This document shows positions 1 through 6,601 of a stretch of 10,286 nt of DNA, one piece after another; position 1 is the stretch's first letter; the number at the start of each line of letters is the position of its first letter. This DNA comes from CAZXVU01 sp964644465 (GTDB lineage: Bacteria > Chlamydiota > Chlamydiia > Chlamydiales > SM23-39). The notes beneath the pieces were generated by a model. The model searched no databases and was not told the DNA's origin. It saw only the letters and a program-made list of their open reading frames with translations. A program made the translations under genes and the position numbers. The DNA lies in the NCBI GenBank assembly GCA_964644465.1, contig CAZXVU010000072.1, positions 1 to 10,286 of the forward strand, read 5' to 3'.

Positions 1-66
1 TCTTCAAATTAACAATTGTCAAAAGAAACTACAACAAAAAAATAGAGGTGGAAAGGATACTTATGC

Positions 67-72
67 TATACT
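67..72 (+). promoter_or_regulatory. Candidate extended -10 promoter element for the nusB operon
   Basis: TATACT is preceded by TG one base away, which gives an extended -10 (TGCTATACT at 64-72). It lies about 27 bases before the ATG at 99, so transcription would begin near 79. I see no convincing -35 box, which is tolerated for extended -10 promoters. The alternative is that this stretch is coding, if nusB starts at the ATG at 63 with its AAGGA at 53-57. The two readings exclude each other. Confidence 0.4.
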
Positions 73-98
73 TTTTCTACTTAACAAAAATTTTTTTT

Positions 99-533
99 AT
101 GGCATTACCTCCGCAGAAATTCCGTGAGATCGTCTTCCAAATTCTCTATAGCCGCGATTTTGAAGCTGGTGAAGAGAATGAGATGATTCCTTTCATGATG
201 CATGAGCTGAAAGTGACCAAAAGAATCATGGTCGATGCGCATCGCAAGATGGAAGCGATTTTGGCCAAGCAAGAAGAGATCGATGCAATGATCTCTCTGG
301 CCTCCACTGAATATAGCTTTGAGCGAATTTCTCGCGTGGAAAAGATCATTTTGCGCTTGGGACTCTTCGAACTCCTTTTCGACTCCGACCTTCCTCCCAA
401 AGTGGCGATCGCTGAAGCGATCCGCCTTTGCCGCAAATTCGGCACGCCCGAAAGCGCCCATTTCGTCAACGCTATTTTAGACGGGATCTATAAGAAAAAT
501 GGGGCTGCAATACCAGAGCCGGCGCTCGCTTAG
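99..533 (+). CDS. nusB: Transcription antitermination factor NusB
   Basis: NusB is a small all-helical RNA-binding protein. With NusE (ribosomal protein S10) it binds boxA RNA and supports antitermination on rRNA operons. From the ATG at 99 the product is 144 residues, close to the 139 of E. coli NusB. The N-terminal block (KFREIVFQILYSRDF) matches the usual helix-1 R-E-x-x-x-Q-x-L-Y-S pattern. The C-terminal half has the family signature region IEKIILRLGLFELLFD-like, then PPKVAIAEAIRLCRKFGTPES and the FVNAILDGI ending. The start is uncertain: the frame stays open to a GTG at 48 and an ATG at 63 that has a good AAGGA 5 bases upstream. The extra residues encoded by poly-T (MLYFFYLTKIFF) look unlike NusB, so I prefer 99, which lacks a visible Shine-Dalgarno. 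The 3' end overlaps murB by 35 bases. Confidence 0.93.
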   Translation: MALPPQKFREIVFQILYSRDFEAGEENEMIPFMMHELKVTKRIMVDAHRKMEAILAKQEEIDAMISLASTEYSFERISRVEKIILRLGLFELLFDSDLPPKVAIAEAIRLCRKFGTPESAHFVNAILDGIYKKNGAAIPEPALA

Positions 534-1356
534 CGAATTCTCCACGTTCGGCATTGGCGGGCCTATCCATGCTTTTGTCGAAGTTTCCACAATCGATGAG
601 ATGGAAGAAGCTTTCCATTTCGCCAAAGAACAATCCATTCCCTTCCTGATTCTCGGCAAAGGCTCAAACTGCCTTTTCTCCGATAGGGGATTTGAAGGGC
701 TAGCCATCCTCAATAAGATCGATTTTTGCAAATACGAGACCTTAAGAGTCACCGTGGGCTCCGGCTACAGTTTCTCTCTTCTCGGAGTTCAGACGGCCCG
801 AAAAGGTTTTTCGGGACTTGAATTTGCATCGGGGATCCCCGCAACTGTGGGTGGCGCTGTGTTTATGAATGCGGGGGCCAATGGCGGAGAGACCTGCAAC
901 GCTCTTGAATCGGTCCTCTATCTTCATGAAAATGGCCGCCAAGAAATATTCCTCAAAGAACAACTCTCTTTCAGCTACCGCACAAGTTCTTTCCAAAAAA
1001 TGAAAGGTGCGATCCTTTCGGCTGCTTTTTCGCTTACCCTCTCCGAAACGGCTCGAAAAGATCAGCTTCAGATTGTCGACTACCGATTGAAGACCCAGCC
1101 TTACAAAGACAAAAGCGCAGGATGCGTTTTCCGCAATCCCGGTCAAGGTGTTTCAGCCGGAGCGTTGATTGATAAATGTGGATTGAAAGGATTTGCGATC
1201 GGCGGGGCAAAAGTCTCTGAAATGCATGCAAATTTCATTGTGAATGCTGGAAAAGCGACTTCTCAAGACATAATATCTCTCATCCAAAAAATCCAGGAGC
1301 AGGTTTTTGCGCAAACTGGTATTCATCTAGAAACCGAAATCCGGATCCTTCCATGA
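499..1356 (+). CDS. murB: UDP-N-acetylenolpyruvoylglucosamine reductase MurB
   Basis: MurB is a cytoplasmic FAD enzyme that uses NADPH to reduce enolpyruvyl-UDP-GlcNAc to UDP-MurNAc, the second committed step of peptidoglycan synthesis. The 285 residues show the short (type II) architecture. The TFGIGGP entry is at about 16-22, GKGSNCLF (FAD pyrophosphate loop) at 53-60, GLEFASGIPATVGGAVFMN at about 106-124 and YRTSS at 160-164. SAGCVFRNP is at 206-214 and the terminal LETEIR, with the probable catalytic Glu280, is at 277-282. The proton-donor position that is Ser229 in E. coli is Cys209 here. The gene starts inside nusB (35-base overlap), and its TGA overlaps the next ATG (ATGA at 1353-1356), which suggests translational coupling. 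Presence of murB implies at least some peptidoglycan or septal murein synthesis. Confidence 0.97.
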   Translation: MGLQYQSRRSLSEFSTFGIGGPIHAFVEVSTIDEMEEAFHFAKEQSIPFLILGKGSNCLFSDRGFEGLAILNKIDFCKYETLRVTVGSGYSFSLLGVQTARKGFSGLEFASGIPATVGGAVFMNAGANGGETCNALESVLYLHENGRQEIFLKEQLSFSYRTSSFQKMKGAILSAAFSLTLSETARKDQLQIVDYRLKTQPYKDKSAGCVFRNPGQGVSAGALIDKCGLKGFAIGGAKVSEMHANFIVNAGKATSQDIISLIQKIQEQVFAQTGIHLETEIRILP

Positions 1357-1683
1357 AAGAAATTAAAGCTTCTCTTCTCTCCGTTTTGCTGATCAGTTTT
1401 TCCATAGCAGCCCTCTCTCATTTTTTAGGAAAACCACCTACCGATCTACCCNNNNNNNNNNNNNNNNNNNNNNNNNNNNNNNNNNNNNNNNNNNNNNNNN
1501 NNNNNNNNNNNNNNNNNNNNNNNNNNNNNNNNNNNNNNNNNNNNNNNNNNNTGGATGGCTCTTGTTTTAAAAGAATCCAATCAAATATGGGTTGGGAAGA
1601 ATGGATTAGGATGGACTCTTCTCTTGGCTGCCATTTCAACATACATCATCTTGAGAGAGCGTAGGAAAATCGTAAATGCATAG
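1353..1683 (+). CDS. Small membrane protein of unknown function, interrupted by an assembly gap
   Basis: I do not recognise this gene. The N-terminus begins at the ATGA overlap with murB (MKEIKASLLSVLLISFSIAA...) and encodes one hydrophobic segment at about residues 8-24, followed by GKPPTDLP. The sequence then enters 100 N. Reading straight through the N run gives a hydrophilic, unlikely tail ending at 1664. The frame starting at 1552 instead reads WMALVLKESNQIWVGKNG, a second hydrophobic segment (LGWTLLLAAISTYIIL) and a basic end, RERRKIVNA, with stop TAG at 1681-1683. That is a convincing membrane-protein C-terminus, and it overlaps the next gene's ATG by 8 bases, like its neighbours. I infer one protein with at least two membrane spans whose central part is missing. 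The true gap length is unknown, and two separate genes cannot be excluded. Confidence 0.6.
1452..1551. other. Assembly gap of 100 N
   Basis: Exactly 100 consecutive N occur here, the conventional placeholder for a scaffold join of unknown length. It falls inside the small membrane-protein gene. The coding frames on its two sides do not agree at this nominal length, so the true missing length is not 100 (or any length with the same remainder modulo 3) if a single gene spans it. Confidence 0.97.
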
Positions 1684-2518
1684 TGAATTCCGCGCAGATC
1701 TTCATACCCACACGAACTGCTCCGATGGATGCGATGATCCATTAGTGCTTTTACGTTTAGCCAAGCAGGCTGGTCTGCAGGGGCTTTCGATCACGGACCA
1801 TGATACGACCGATGCATATACACCTGATCTTTTTGCCGAAGCGGAAAGTCTAAATTTACGCCTTTTGCCGGGGATCGAAATCTCTTCGGAGCTGACCCAA
1901 CTCTCCGTGCATATTCTGGGCTATGGCTACGATATCAATTCTCAAACATTGAAACACTTTTTGATTGAAACTCAAAAGCGGAGAAACGAGCGGAATCGAG
2001 CGATTTTGCAGAAGCTCGCTCAAAGAAAAATGGTCATCACCGAAGAAGAGCTTTTTGAATTTGCTCTACAAGTGCGCGGAAAAAGAACTATTGGGCGGCC
2101 CCATATCGCGCAAATGATGGTGAAAAAAAGATATGTTTCTTCAACGCAAGAGGCGTTCGAGCGCTATTTGCGGGAAGGGGCCCTTTGTTATGCTTCCGGA
2201 TTGAAGATAACCCCTCGGGAAGCGATCGAAGAAATCCATAAAGCGAAGGGAAAAGCAGTCTTGGCCCATCCCCATTTTCTCAAGGGAGGGGCCTTCAAAC
2301 GGCACCTTTTCGATCTTCCCTTCGATGGGATTGAATGCTATTACGCATCCTTGGCAAAACAGTTAGAGCTTCCCTGGCTGAAAGTCGCCAGAGAAAGAAA
2401 TTGGATTGCAACAGGCGGCTCCGACTATCACGGAGCGCTTAAGCCCCACATCACTCTCGGCTCATCTTGGGTCAATGAGCACACTTTCGAGCTTCTCTTA
2501 GGATCCAAATTAGACTAG
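1676..2518 (+). CDS. PHP-family phosphoesterase, RNase AM (YciV/Rnm)-like
   Basis: The 280-residue product is a PHP-superfamily metal-dependent phosphoesterase. Its metal-binding motifs run in order: DLHTHTNCSDG at 8-18 (His10, His12, Asp17), ITDHDT at 39-44, GIEIS with Glu68, SVHILGYG with His79, GRPHIA near 140, AHPHF near 197 and GSDYHG near 249. This is the full ligand set of an active trinuclear site. Length and motif spacing, including the QKRRNERN stretch and the YLREGALCY segment, resemble E. coli YciV. That enzyme is now called RNase AM, a 5'-3' exoribonuclease that matures rRNA 5' ends and hydrolyses 3',5'-nucleotide bisphosphates. A role in RNA turnover fits placement beside nusB, but substrate is inference. 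AGGA at 1663-1666 lies 9 bases before the ATG. The 3' end overlaps the convergent methylase gene by 47 bases. Confidence 0.9.
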   Translation: MHSEFRADLHTHTNCSDGCDDPLVLLRLAKQAGLQGLSITDHDTTDAYTPDLFAEAESLNLRLLPGIEISSELTQLSVHILGYGYDINSQTLKHFLIETQKRRNERNRAILQKLAQRKMVITEEELFEFALQVRGKRTIGRPHIAQMMVKKRYVSSTQEAFERYLREGALCYASGLKITPREAIEEIHKAKGKAVLAHPHFLKGGAFKRHLFDLPFDGIECYYASLAKQLELPWLKVARERNWIATGGSDYHGALKPHITLGSSWVNEHTFELLLGSKLD

Positions 2519-3071
2519 GAGATCGGAGTCTATTCACCCATTTGTGGTAGCAGACGAACCATTCATGAGAGGGGAGTTTTTCCACAAATGCTAGAAGTTC
2601 TTTCTCCTCTTTTTCTCCCTCTTCGTGTCCAGGATAACAAGTGATAGAGAGCGCTCCATCGAGCGGGAGCAATTCCAAAGCGCTCTGTACGCTTTTGAGG
2701 GTCGTATTTGTTTGCGTCACGGTCTTTTTGTCGCTGCCCGGCAAATACCCTAAATTATAGACGATGAGACGGGGAGGGGAGGGGAAGGGAATTTCTCCGA
2801 TTTCGCCATGGCATTTTCGATGGAGAAGTACCCGTCTGATCTGGTCTTCGGAAAGATGTTTCTTGAGAAGAGCTTCTGTATTTTGGAGCGCAACCGTTTG
2901 AATATCAAATCCAATAATCGCACTTTGTGGATCTTCGAGCAAAAGCTGACTTAAATAGAGCGTATCATTCCCATTGCCGCAGGTCGCATCGATTGCAACG
3001 TCCCCAGGTTTCAAGTGATTCTTCCAATAACTTTTCGCGAGAGCCAAATGAGGTGAATTAATTTTATCCAT
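2472..3071 (-). CDS. mnmM: YtqB/MnmM-family SAM-dependent tRNA methyltransferase
   Basis: This 199-residue Rossmann-fold protein belongs to the family long annotated as 'rRNA methylase' (YtqB). In B. subtilis the family member was shown to methylate 5-aminomethyl-2-thiouridine at tRNA wobble position 34 and was renamed MnmM. The SAM motif I is DATCGNGNDT at 29-38, the acidic end of strand 2 is GFDIQ at 54-58 and the motif IV equivalent is NLGYLPGSDK at 106-115. The family's TYPGH-like segment appears as CYPGHEEGEKEE at 145-156. The substrate assignment is by family only. As I recall, Chlamydia also has a homologue near murB. The ATG at 3071 has no well-spaced Shine-Dalgarno; GAGGA sits about 13-14 bases upstream, and a perfect TATAAT ends 6 bases before the ATG. 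The 3' end overlaps the convergent PHP gene. Confidence 0.9.
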   Translation of the reverse strand: MDKINSPHLALAKSYWKNHLKPGDVAIDATCGNGNDTLYLSQLLLEDPQSAIIGFDIQTVALQNTEALLKKHLSEDQIRRVLLHRKCHGEIGEIPFPSPPRLIVYNLGYLPGSDKKTVTQTNTTLKSVQSALELLPLDGALSITCYPGHEEGEKEEKELLAFVEKLPSHEWFVCYHKWVNRLRSPSLIWILREARKCAH

Positions 3072-3076
3072 AGCTG

Positions 3077-3083
3077 TATTATA
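3077..3083. promoter_or_regulatory. Overlapping divergent -10 elements between the methylase and nadB
   Basis: The 36-base divergent gap holds TATTATA at 3077-3083. On the minus strand this reads TATAAT (3083 to 3078), a consensus -10 placed so that transcription would start almost exactly at the methylase ATG. On the plus strand it reads TATTAT preceded directly by TG (3075-3076), which would start transcription near 3089, about 19 bases before the nadB ATG. I see no good -35 on either side. Function is inferred from sequence alone. Confidence 0.4.
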
Positions 3084-3107
3084 GATCCTCTTCGGGTTTT
3101 TATTCTT

Positions 3108-4658
3108 ATGAGAAAATACGATATTTTGATCATCGGGTGCGGAATTGCCGGAGCTTCGGCAGCCTTGATGCTATCCAAAAAAGGATTTGACATCCTCATT
3201 TTGGCAGCAGGAGAGACTCTAGGCCACTCCAACTCCTCTTGGGCCCAAGGAGGGATCGTCTATAGCGGGGAAGGGGACACCCAGAAATTACTCGCTAAAG
3301 ACATCGAAGACGCTGGGGCCGGCCTTTGCAACCAAGAAGCTGTCGATCAACTGGTGCGGCTTGGCCCTGAACTTGTCCGGAAGATCCTTATTGAAGAAGC
3401 CCATGTTCCTTTCGACAGAAAAAGCGATGGAAGCCTTTCTTTGACGGAAGAAGGCGCCCATTCCACTCCTCGTATCCTCCATCACAAAGACCAGACAGGC
3501 CGCGCGATCATGGAATCGCTGATCGCAAAGCTGGAAGAGCAGCCGAACATCGAGATCCGCAAACAATGCACAGCCGTTGATTTGATCACTCTTTCTCACC
3601 ATTCCAAAAAAATCACCGATATTTATCTTCCTTCCACATGCGTCGGAGCCTATGTTTTCAATCATCAGTCCCGAAATATTGAGTTGATTTTCGCGAAAGA
3701 GACGCTGCTTGCCACAGGAGGCATTGGAGAAGTTTTTCTCCATACGACGAATCCGCCTGAAGCGAGAGGCGACGGAATTGCGATGGCGTACCGGGCTGGC
3801 GCCAGGATTATGAATATGGAGTATGTGCAATTCCACCCCACAGCTCTTTACGTTCCCGGGGAGAGGCGTTTTTTACTTTCCGAAGCGCTTCGCGGAGAAG
3901 GAGCCCGTCTTCTCGACGCCCATTTGCAGCCCTTCATGCAAAAATATCATGAGAAAAAAGAGCTCGCTCCCCGCGATGTTGTATCGCGCGCCATCTTTAC
4001 TGAAATGGTGCAATCGTCCGTTGATCATTTGTGGCTCGACATTACTTTTCGAGGCAAAGAATGGCTTATTAATCGCTTTCCCTCCATCTATGCCTATTGC
4101 CAGGAGAAAGGGTACGATCTTGCAACAGAACCGGTCCCCATTGTTCCTGCGGCCCACTATAGCTGCGGTGGCGTTGCGGTCGATCTTCAGGGGAATACAT
4201 CCATCCGACGCCTTCGAGCAATCGGCGAAGTATCTTGCACGGGACTCCATGGAGCCAACAGACTTGCCTCAACTTCGCTTCTCGAAGGTCTTGTCTGGGC
4301 CCATACTGCAGCCGATGACATCATCCAAAATTGGTCAGGTAGAAATGATTATTTCCCGCCTGTGGAAAAGTGGCAGATGAGCCATGAAAAAGTCGATCCT
4401 GCATTGATCCGCCAGGACTGGATGACGATCAAACAGACCATGTGGAATTATGTCGGCCTAATCCGCGATAAAGACCGGCTTCGGCGCGCTCTCAAGATGC
4501 TCCGAGAGCTGCAATGGGAAATTGATTCATTCTATGAAAAAGCAGAATTGACCTCTGAGTTGATCGGCCTGCGCAATGGAGTTCTCACAGCTCTGCTCAC
4601 TGCGCAAGGAGCCTGGAGAAATAAACATTCATTGGGGTGCCACCATCGTATTTCATGA
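3108..4658 (+). CDS. nadB: L-aspartate oxidase NadB
   Basis: NadB is an FAD enzyme that oxidises L-aspartate to iminoaspartate, using fumarate or oxygen as acceptor; it is the first step of de novo NAD synthesis, and NadA uses the product. The 516 residues comprise a Rossmann GCGIAG at 10-15, the SSWAQGGI flavin signature at 43-50, a capping domain and a C-terminal helical domain ending in the family-like HSLGCHHR. Residues equivalent to the E. coli active site are kept almost position for position: Glu115, His243 (QFHPT), Arg289 (APRDVVSR), His350 (PAAHYSCGG) and Arg385 (HGANRLASTS). These features favour NadB over succinate dehydrogenase/fumarate reductase flavoproteins. No nadA, nadC or nadE is in the window. 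Its promoter region is the 36-base gap shared with the divergent methylase, and no clear Shine-Dalgarno precedes the ATG. Confidence 0.96.
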   Translation: MRKYDILIIGCGIAGASAALMLSKKGFDILILAAGETLGHSNSSWAQGGIVYSGEGDTQKLLAKDIEDAGAGLCNQEAVDQLVRLGPELVRKILIEEAHVPFDRKSDGSLSLTEEGAHSTPRILHHKDQTGRAIMESLIAKLEEQPNIEIRKQCTAVDLITLSHHSKKITDIYLPSTCVGAYVFNHQSRNIELIFAKETLLATGGIGEVFLHTTNPPEARGDGIAMAYRAGARIMNMEYVQFHPTALYVPGERRFLLSEALRGEGARLLDAHLQPFMQKYHEKKELAPRDVVSRAIFTEMVQSSVDHLWLDITFRGKEWLINRFPSIYAYCQEKGYDLATEPVPIVPAAHYSCGGVAVDLQGNTSIRRLRAIGEVSCTGLHGANRLASTSLLEGLVWAHTAADDIIQNWSGRNDYFPPVEKWQMSHEKVDPALIRQDWMTIKQTMWNYVGLIRDKDRLRRALKMLRELQWEIDSFYEKAELTSELIGLRNGVLTALLTAQGAWRNKHSLGCHHRIS

Positions 4659-4690
4659 AAAAATAGTTGATGGACAAAGAATGTTTTGGG

Positions 4691-5956
4691 ATGATCAGGC
4701 ATTTCTTTGAAATGGTTCGTATGAAAGCCTCACTCGCTTTGTGCCCGCTAGTTTTGTTTGCAGCAGGATTCTTGGAAGCTTCCGATCTTGAAATCCTACA
4801 ATTACAAGATCGGGTAACAGCTCTTGAACAAAAATCGATTACGCCTCCTACCCATTACAAAATGGAATGTGAAGAGAGATTTTTTTTCGTTGTTGAGCCT
4901 CTTTTTTGGAAAGCCACTGAAGAAGGCTTGACCTACGCGATTACAGGATCGTTCGATCTTCTTTCTCAAGGAACAAGTTCCTATAAGCTCAATCTTGAAA
5001 ACGGCAGGAGCCACCATCCTAAATTCGGTTGGCACTGGGGATTCAAAATGGGAATTGGTTACGAAATTCCCCATGACGGTTGGGATCTTTTCGCTGACTG
5101 GACACGATATATCCATAGCGCAAGCGATCGTGTGAGCAGAGACGGCGATCCAAATCCAAACCATTTCACAGCTACTGGTGGCACAGGACAATTTGTCAGT
5201 CCATTTTGGGTAGCCCAGCTTTTTGCAACTCCTGGCTTATTGAATATTGGCGAAGCTCGTTGGAATTTGCATCTCGATCTGATTGATCTTGAATTGGGCA
5301 GAGAATTCCTCATCAGTAGATTTCTCTCATTAAGACCCTTTATTGGATTGAGAACTGGATGGATCGATCAAAAATACCACCTTTTCTTTTTAGGCTTCGA
5401 TTTTACAGTGAGTCCTACCACACTTGGCCGCCAGATCAATGTGGACATGGAGAATGAGTTTTGGGGCATAGGATGCAGGACTGGCTTGAACACTCAATGG
5501 TTTTTAGGAAAAGGTTTTAGCATCTATGGCAATGGGGCTTTTTCTTTCCTCGATGGACGGTTTAAGGTTCGCTATAAACTGCATGACTTTAAACCCCTCG
5601 AAACTACAACCGACCTTGGCGGCGGCATAGGAATTGTATTGAATACAACTTCCCCTCCCTTCGACGATACGTTTGAAAACAGCACCCACGAGCATACTGA
5701 TCTTGCCATGGCCGATCTAGAATTGGGTATTAGATGGGAAAGATCTTTTAATGGATGGTATTATTTTGCCATTTGGGGAGGATATGAACAAAATATCTTC
5801 TTTGAACAAAATCAATTCATGAACTTCCAAAACGATTTCACTCTTATCGGAACAATTGTATCTACGGCTCAAGAAAGCAGCGGTCCCAATTATTTCACGG
5901 ATAGGGGCAATCTAGTTACGCAAGGTTTTACTGGTGGTTTCCAGATCGGTTTTTAG
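4691..5956 (+). CDS. MOMP-like (Lpg1974-type) outer-membrane beta-barrel protein
   Basis: The product is a secreted outer-membrane protein of about 421 residues. A hydrophobic signal sequence (MKASLALCPLVLFAAGFLEA) is followed by a short heptad-like coiled-coil segment (LEILQLQDRVTALEQ). The rest is dominated by alternating aromatic and small residues typical of transmembrane beta-strands (for example FFVVEPLFWKA, HWGFKMGIGYE, WYYFAIWGGYE) and ends with a terminal Phe, as needed for BAM-dependent insertion. The overall plan, with an N-terminal 'plfWka' strand and a GFxxGiGYe repeat, resembles the Legionella Lpg1974 / chlamydial MOMP-like family of pore-forming proteins; assignment below family level is not possible by eye. 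The start is uncertain: TTG 4667, ATG 4670, 4691, 4712 and 4721 are all in frame, and none has a strong Shine-Dalgarno. The gene follows nadB within tens of bases, so it may be co-transcribed. Its last 29 bases overlap the convergent methyltransferase gene. Confidence 0.82.
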   Translation: MIRHFFEMVRMKASLALCPLVLFAAGFLEASDLEILQLQDRVTALEQKSITPPTHYKMECEERFFFVVEPLFWKATEEGLTYAITGSFDLLSQGTSSYKLNLENGRSHHPKFGWHWGFKMGIGYEIPHDGWDLFADWTRYIHSASDRVSRDGDPNPNHFTATGGTGQFVSPFWVAQLFATPGLLNIGEARWNLHLDLIDLELGREFLISRFLSLRPFIGLRTGWIDQKYHLFFLGFDFTVSPTTLGRQINVDMENEFWGIGCRTGLNTQWFLGKGFSIYGNGAFSFLDGRFKVRYKLHDFKPLETTTDLGGGIGIVLNTTSPPFDDTFENSTHEHTDLAMADLELGIRWERSFNGWYYFAIWGGYEQNIFFEQNQFMNFQNDFTLIGTIVSTAQESSGPNYFTDRGNLVTQGFTGGFQIGF

Positions 5957-6581
5957 TCATATAATACGTTTGTTTTGGTAGATGCGCTACGAAATTTAAG
6001 ACCTTTTGTCCTTTTACATTAAAGGGCGGTTTTGAAAGATCGATATAATGGATTTCTCCACAAAATATATCTGTGTTGCTGCTAGATAAAGTCACTGGAT
6101 CTACAAAGTTCGTAATCAAGCAATGGTTATATCCTTTGAATTTTTCCAGAAGCTTTAAAATTTCTGCGTTGGAAAGGTGTTGAAAGACATCTTTGCATAC
6201 GAGAAGGTCGGCTTTCGGCAATTCGATTTCAAGAGCATTCGCATGAATAAAAGTAACCGAGGGCCGAGCGAAGAGTTTCTGATTTCTTTCGACCACAAAT
6301 TCCACGATATCAATGCCTATGTATTGAATACCGCTCCAGTCGATATACCGGGAAAACGCCCAATCTCCACATCCGATATCGACCACAGATTGAATTTGAT
6401 TCTTTGCCATGAAATCCTCTAAAAAGGAGACATAGTCTTTTGTAATTTCAAACTGAGAGCCGCTGAAGTAAAATCCGCTTTCATCCCAGTGGCCGGCTTG
6501 ATAGAAATCCGTGAAGATTTTTTCGGCAGATTCTTCGGCCGCTAGGGAAAATGCGATCAGCAACAAAAATATTTGTTTCAT
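5928..6581 (-). CDS. Class I SAM-dependent methyltransferase with N-terminal signal peptide
   Basis: This 217-residue protein has a clear methyltransferase core. SAM motif I is VVDIGCGDWAFS at 67-78, the strand-2 acidic motif is YIGIDIVEFV at 87-96, ALEIELPKADLLVCKDVFQHLSN spans about 116-138 (written here in pieces: motif III-IV DLLVCKDV at 125-132, then FQHLSN), and the C-terminal strand region is DLSKPPFNVKG at 181-191. The N-terminus (MKQIFLLLIAFSLAAEES) has the charge, hydrophobic core and S-L-A / A-A cleavage options of a short signal peptide. The start is well supported by AAAGGGA at 6587-6593 on the minus strand, 5 bases before the ATG. Export is puzzling because SAM is cytosolic, so the enzyme may act in the host or be a lipid or protein methylase reaching another compartment. 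Substrate is unknown. The 3' end overlaps the porin gene by 29 bases. Confidence 0.85.
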   Translation of the reverse strand: MKQIFLLLIAFSLAAEESAEKIFTDFYQAGHWDESGFYFSGSQFEITKDYVSFLEDFMAKNQIQSVVDIGCGDWAFSRYIDWSGIQYIGIDIVEFVVERNQKLFARPSVTFIHANALEIELPKADLLVCKDVFQHLSNAEILKLLEKFKGYNHCLITNFVDPVTLSSSNTDIFCGEIHYIDLSKPPFNVKGQKVLNFVAHLPKQTYYMTKNRSGNHQ

Positions 6582-6601
6582 AAGAGTCCCTTTCTTTTCT
6601 T

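Noticed and set aside
742..1146. Antisense open frame of 134 codons over murB
   Set aside because: It is antisense to a strongly conserved gene, with no domain and no supporting start signals.
1353..1664. A continuous 103-residue frame running through the N block
   Set aside because: The post-gap part is hydrophilic and unlike a membrane-protein end, while the alternative frame from 1552 gives a span, a basic tail and the expected overlap with the PHP gene.
3823..4380. Long alternative-frame open reading frame inside nadB
   Set aside because: It is fully contained in a well-conserved nadB and has no recognisable motif; a frame shadow.
4721..4780. Possible lipobox (LALC) in the porin signal sequence
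   Set aside because: The residue before Cys is Leu rather than Gly/Ala/Ser, and the cysteine lies before, not after, the hydrophobic core.
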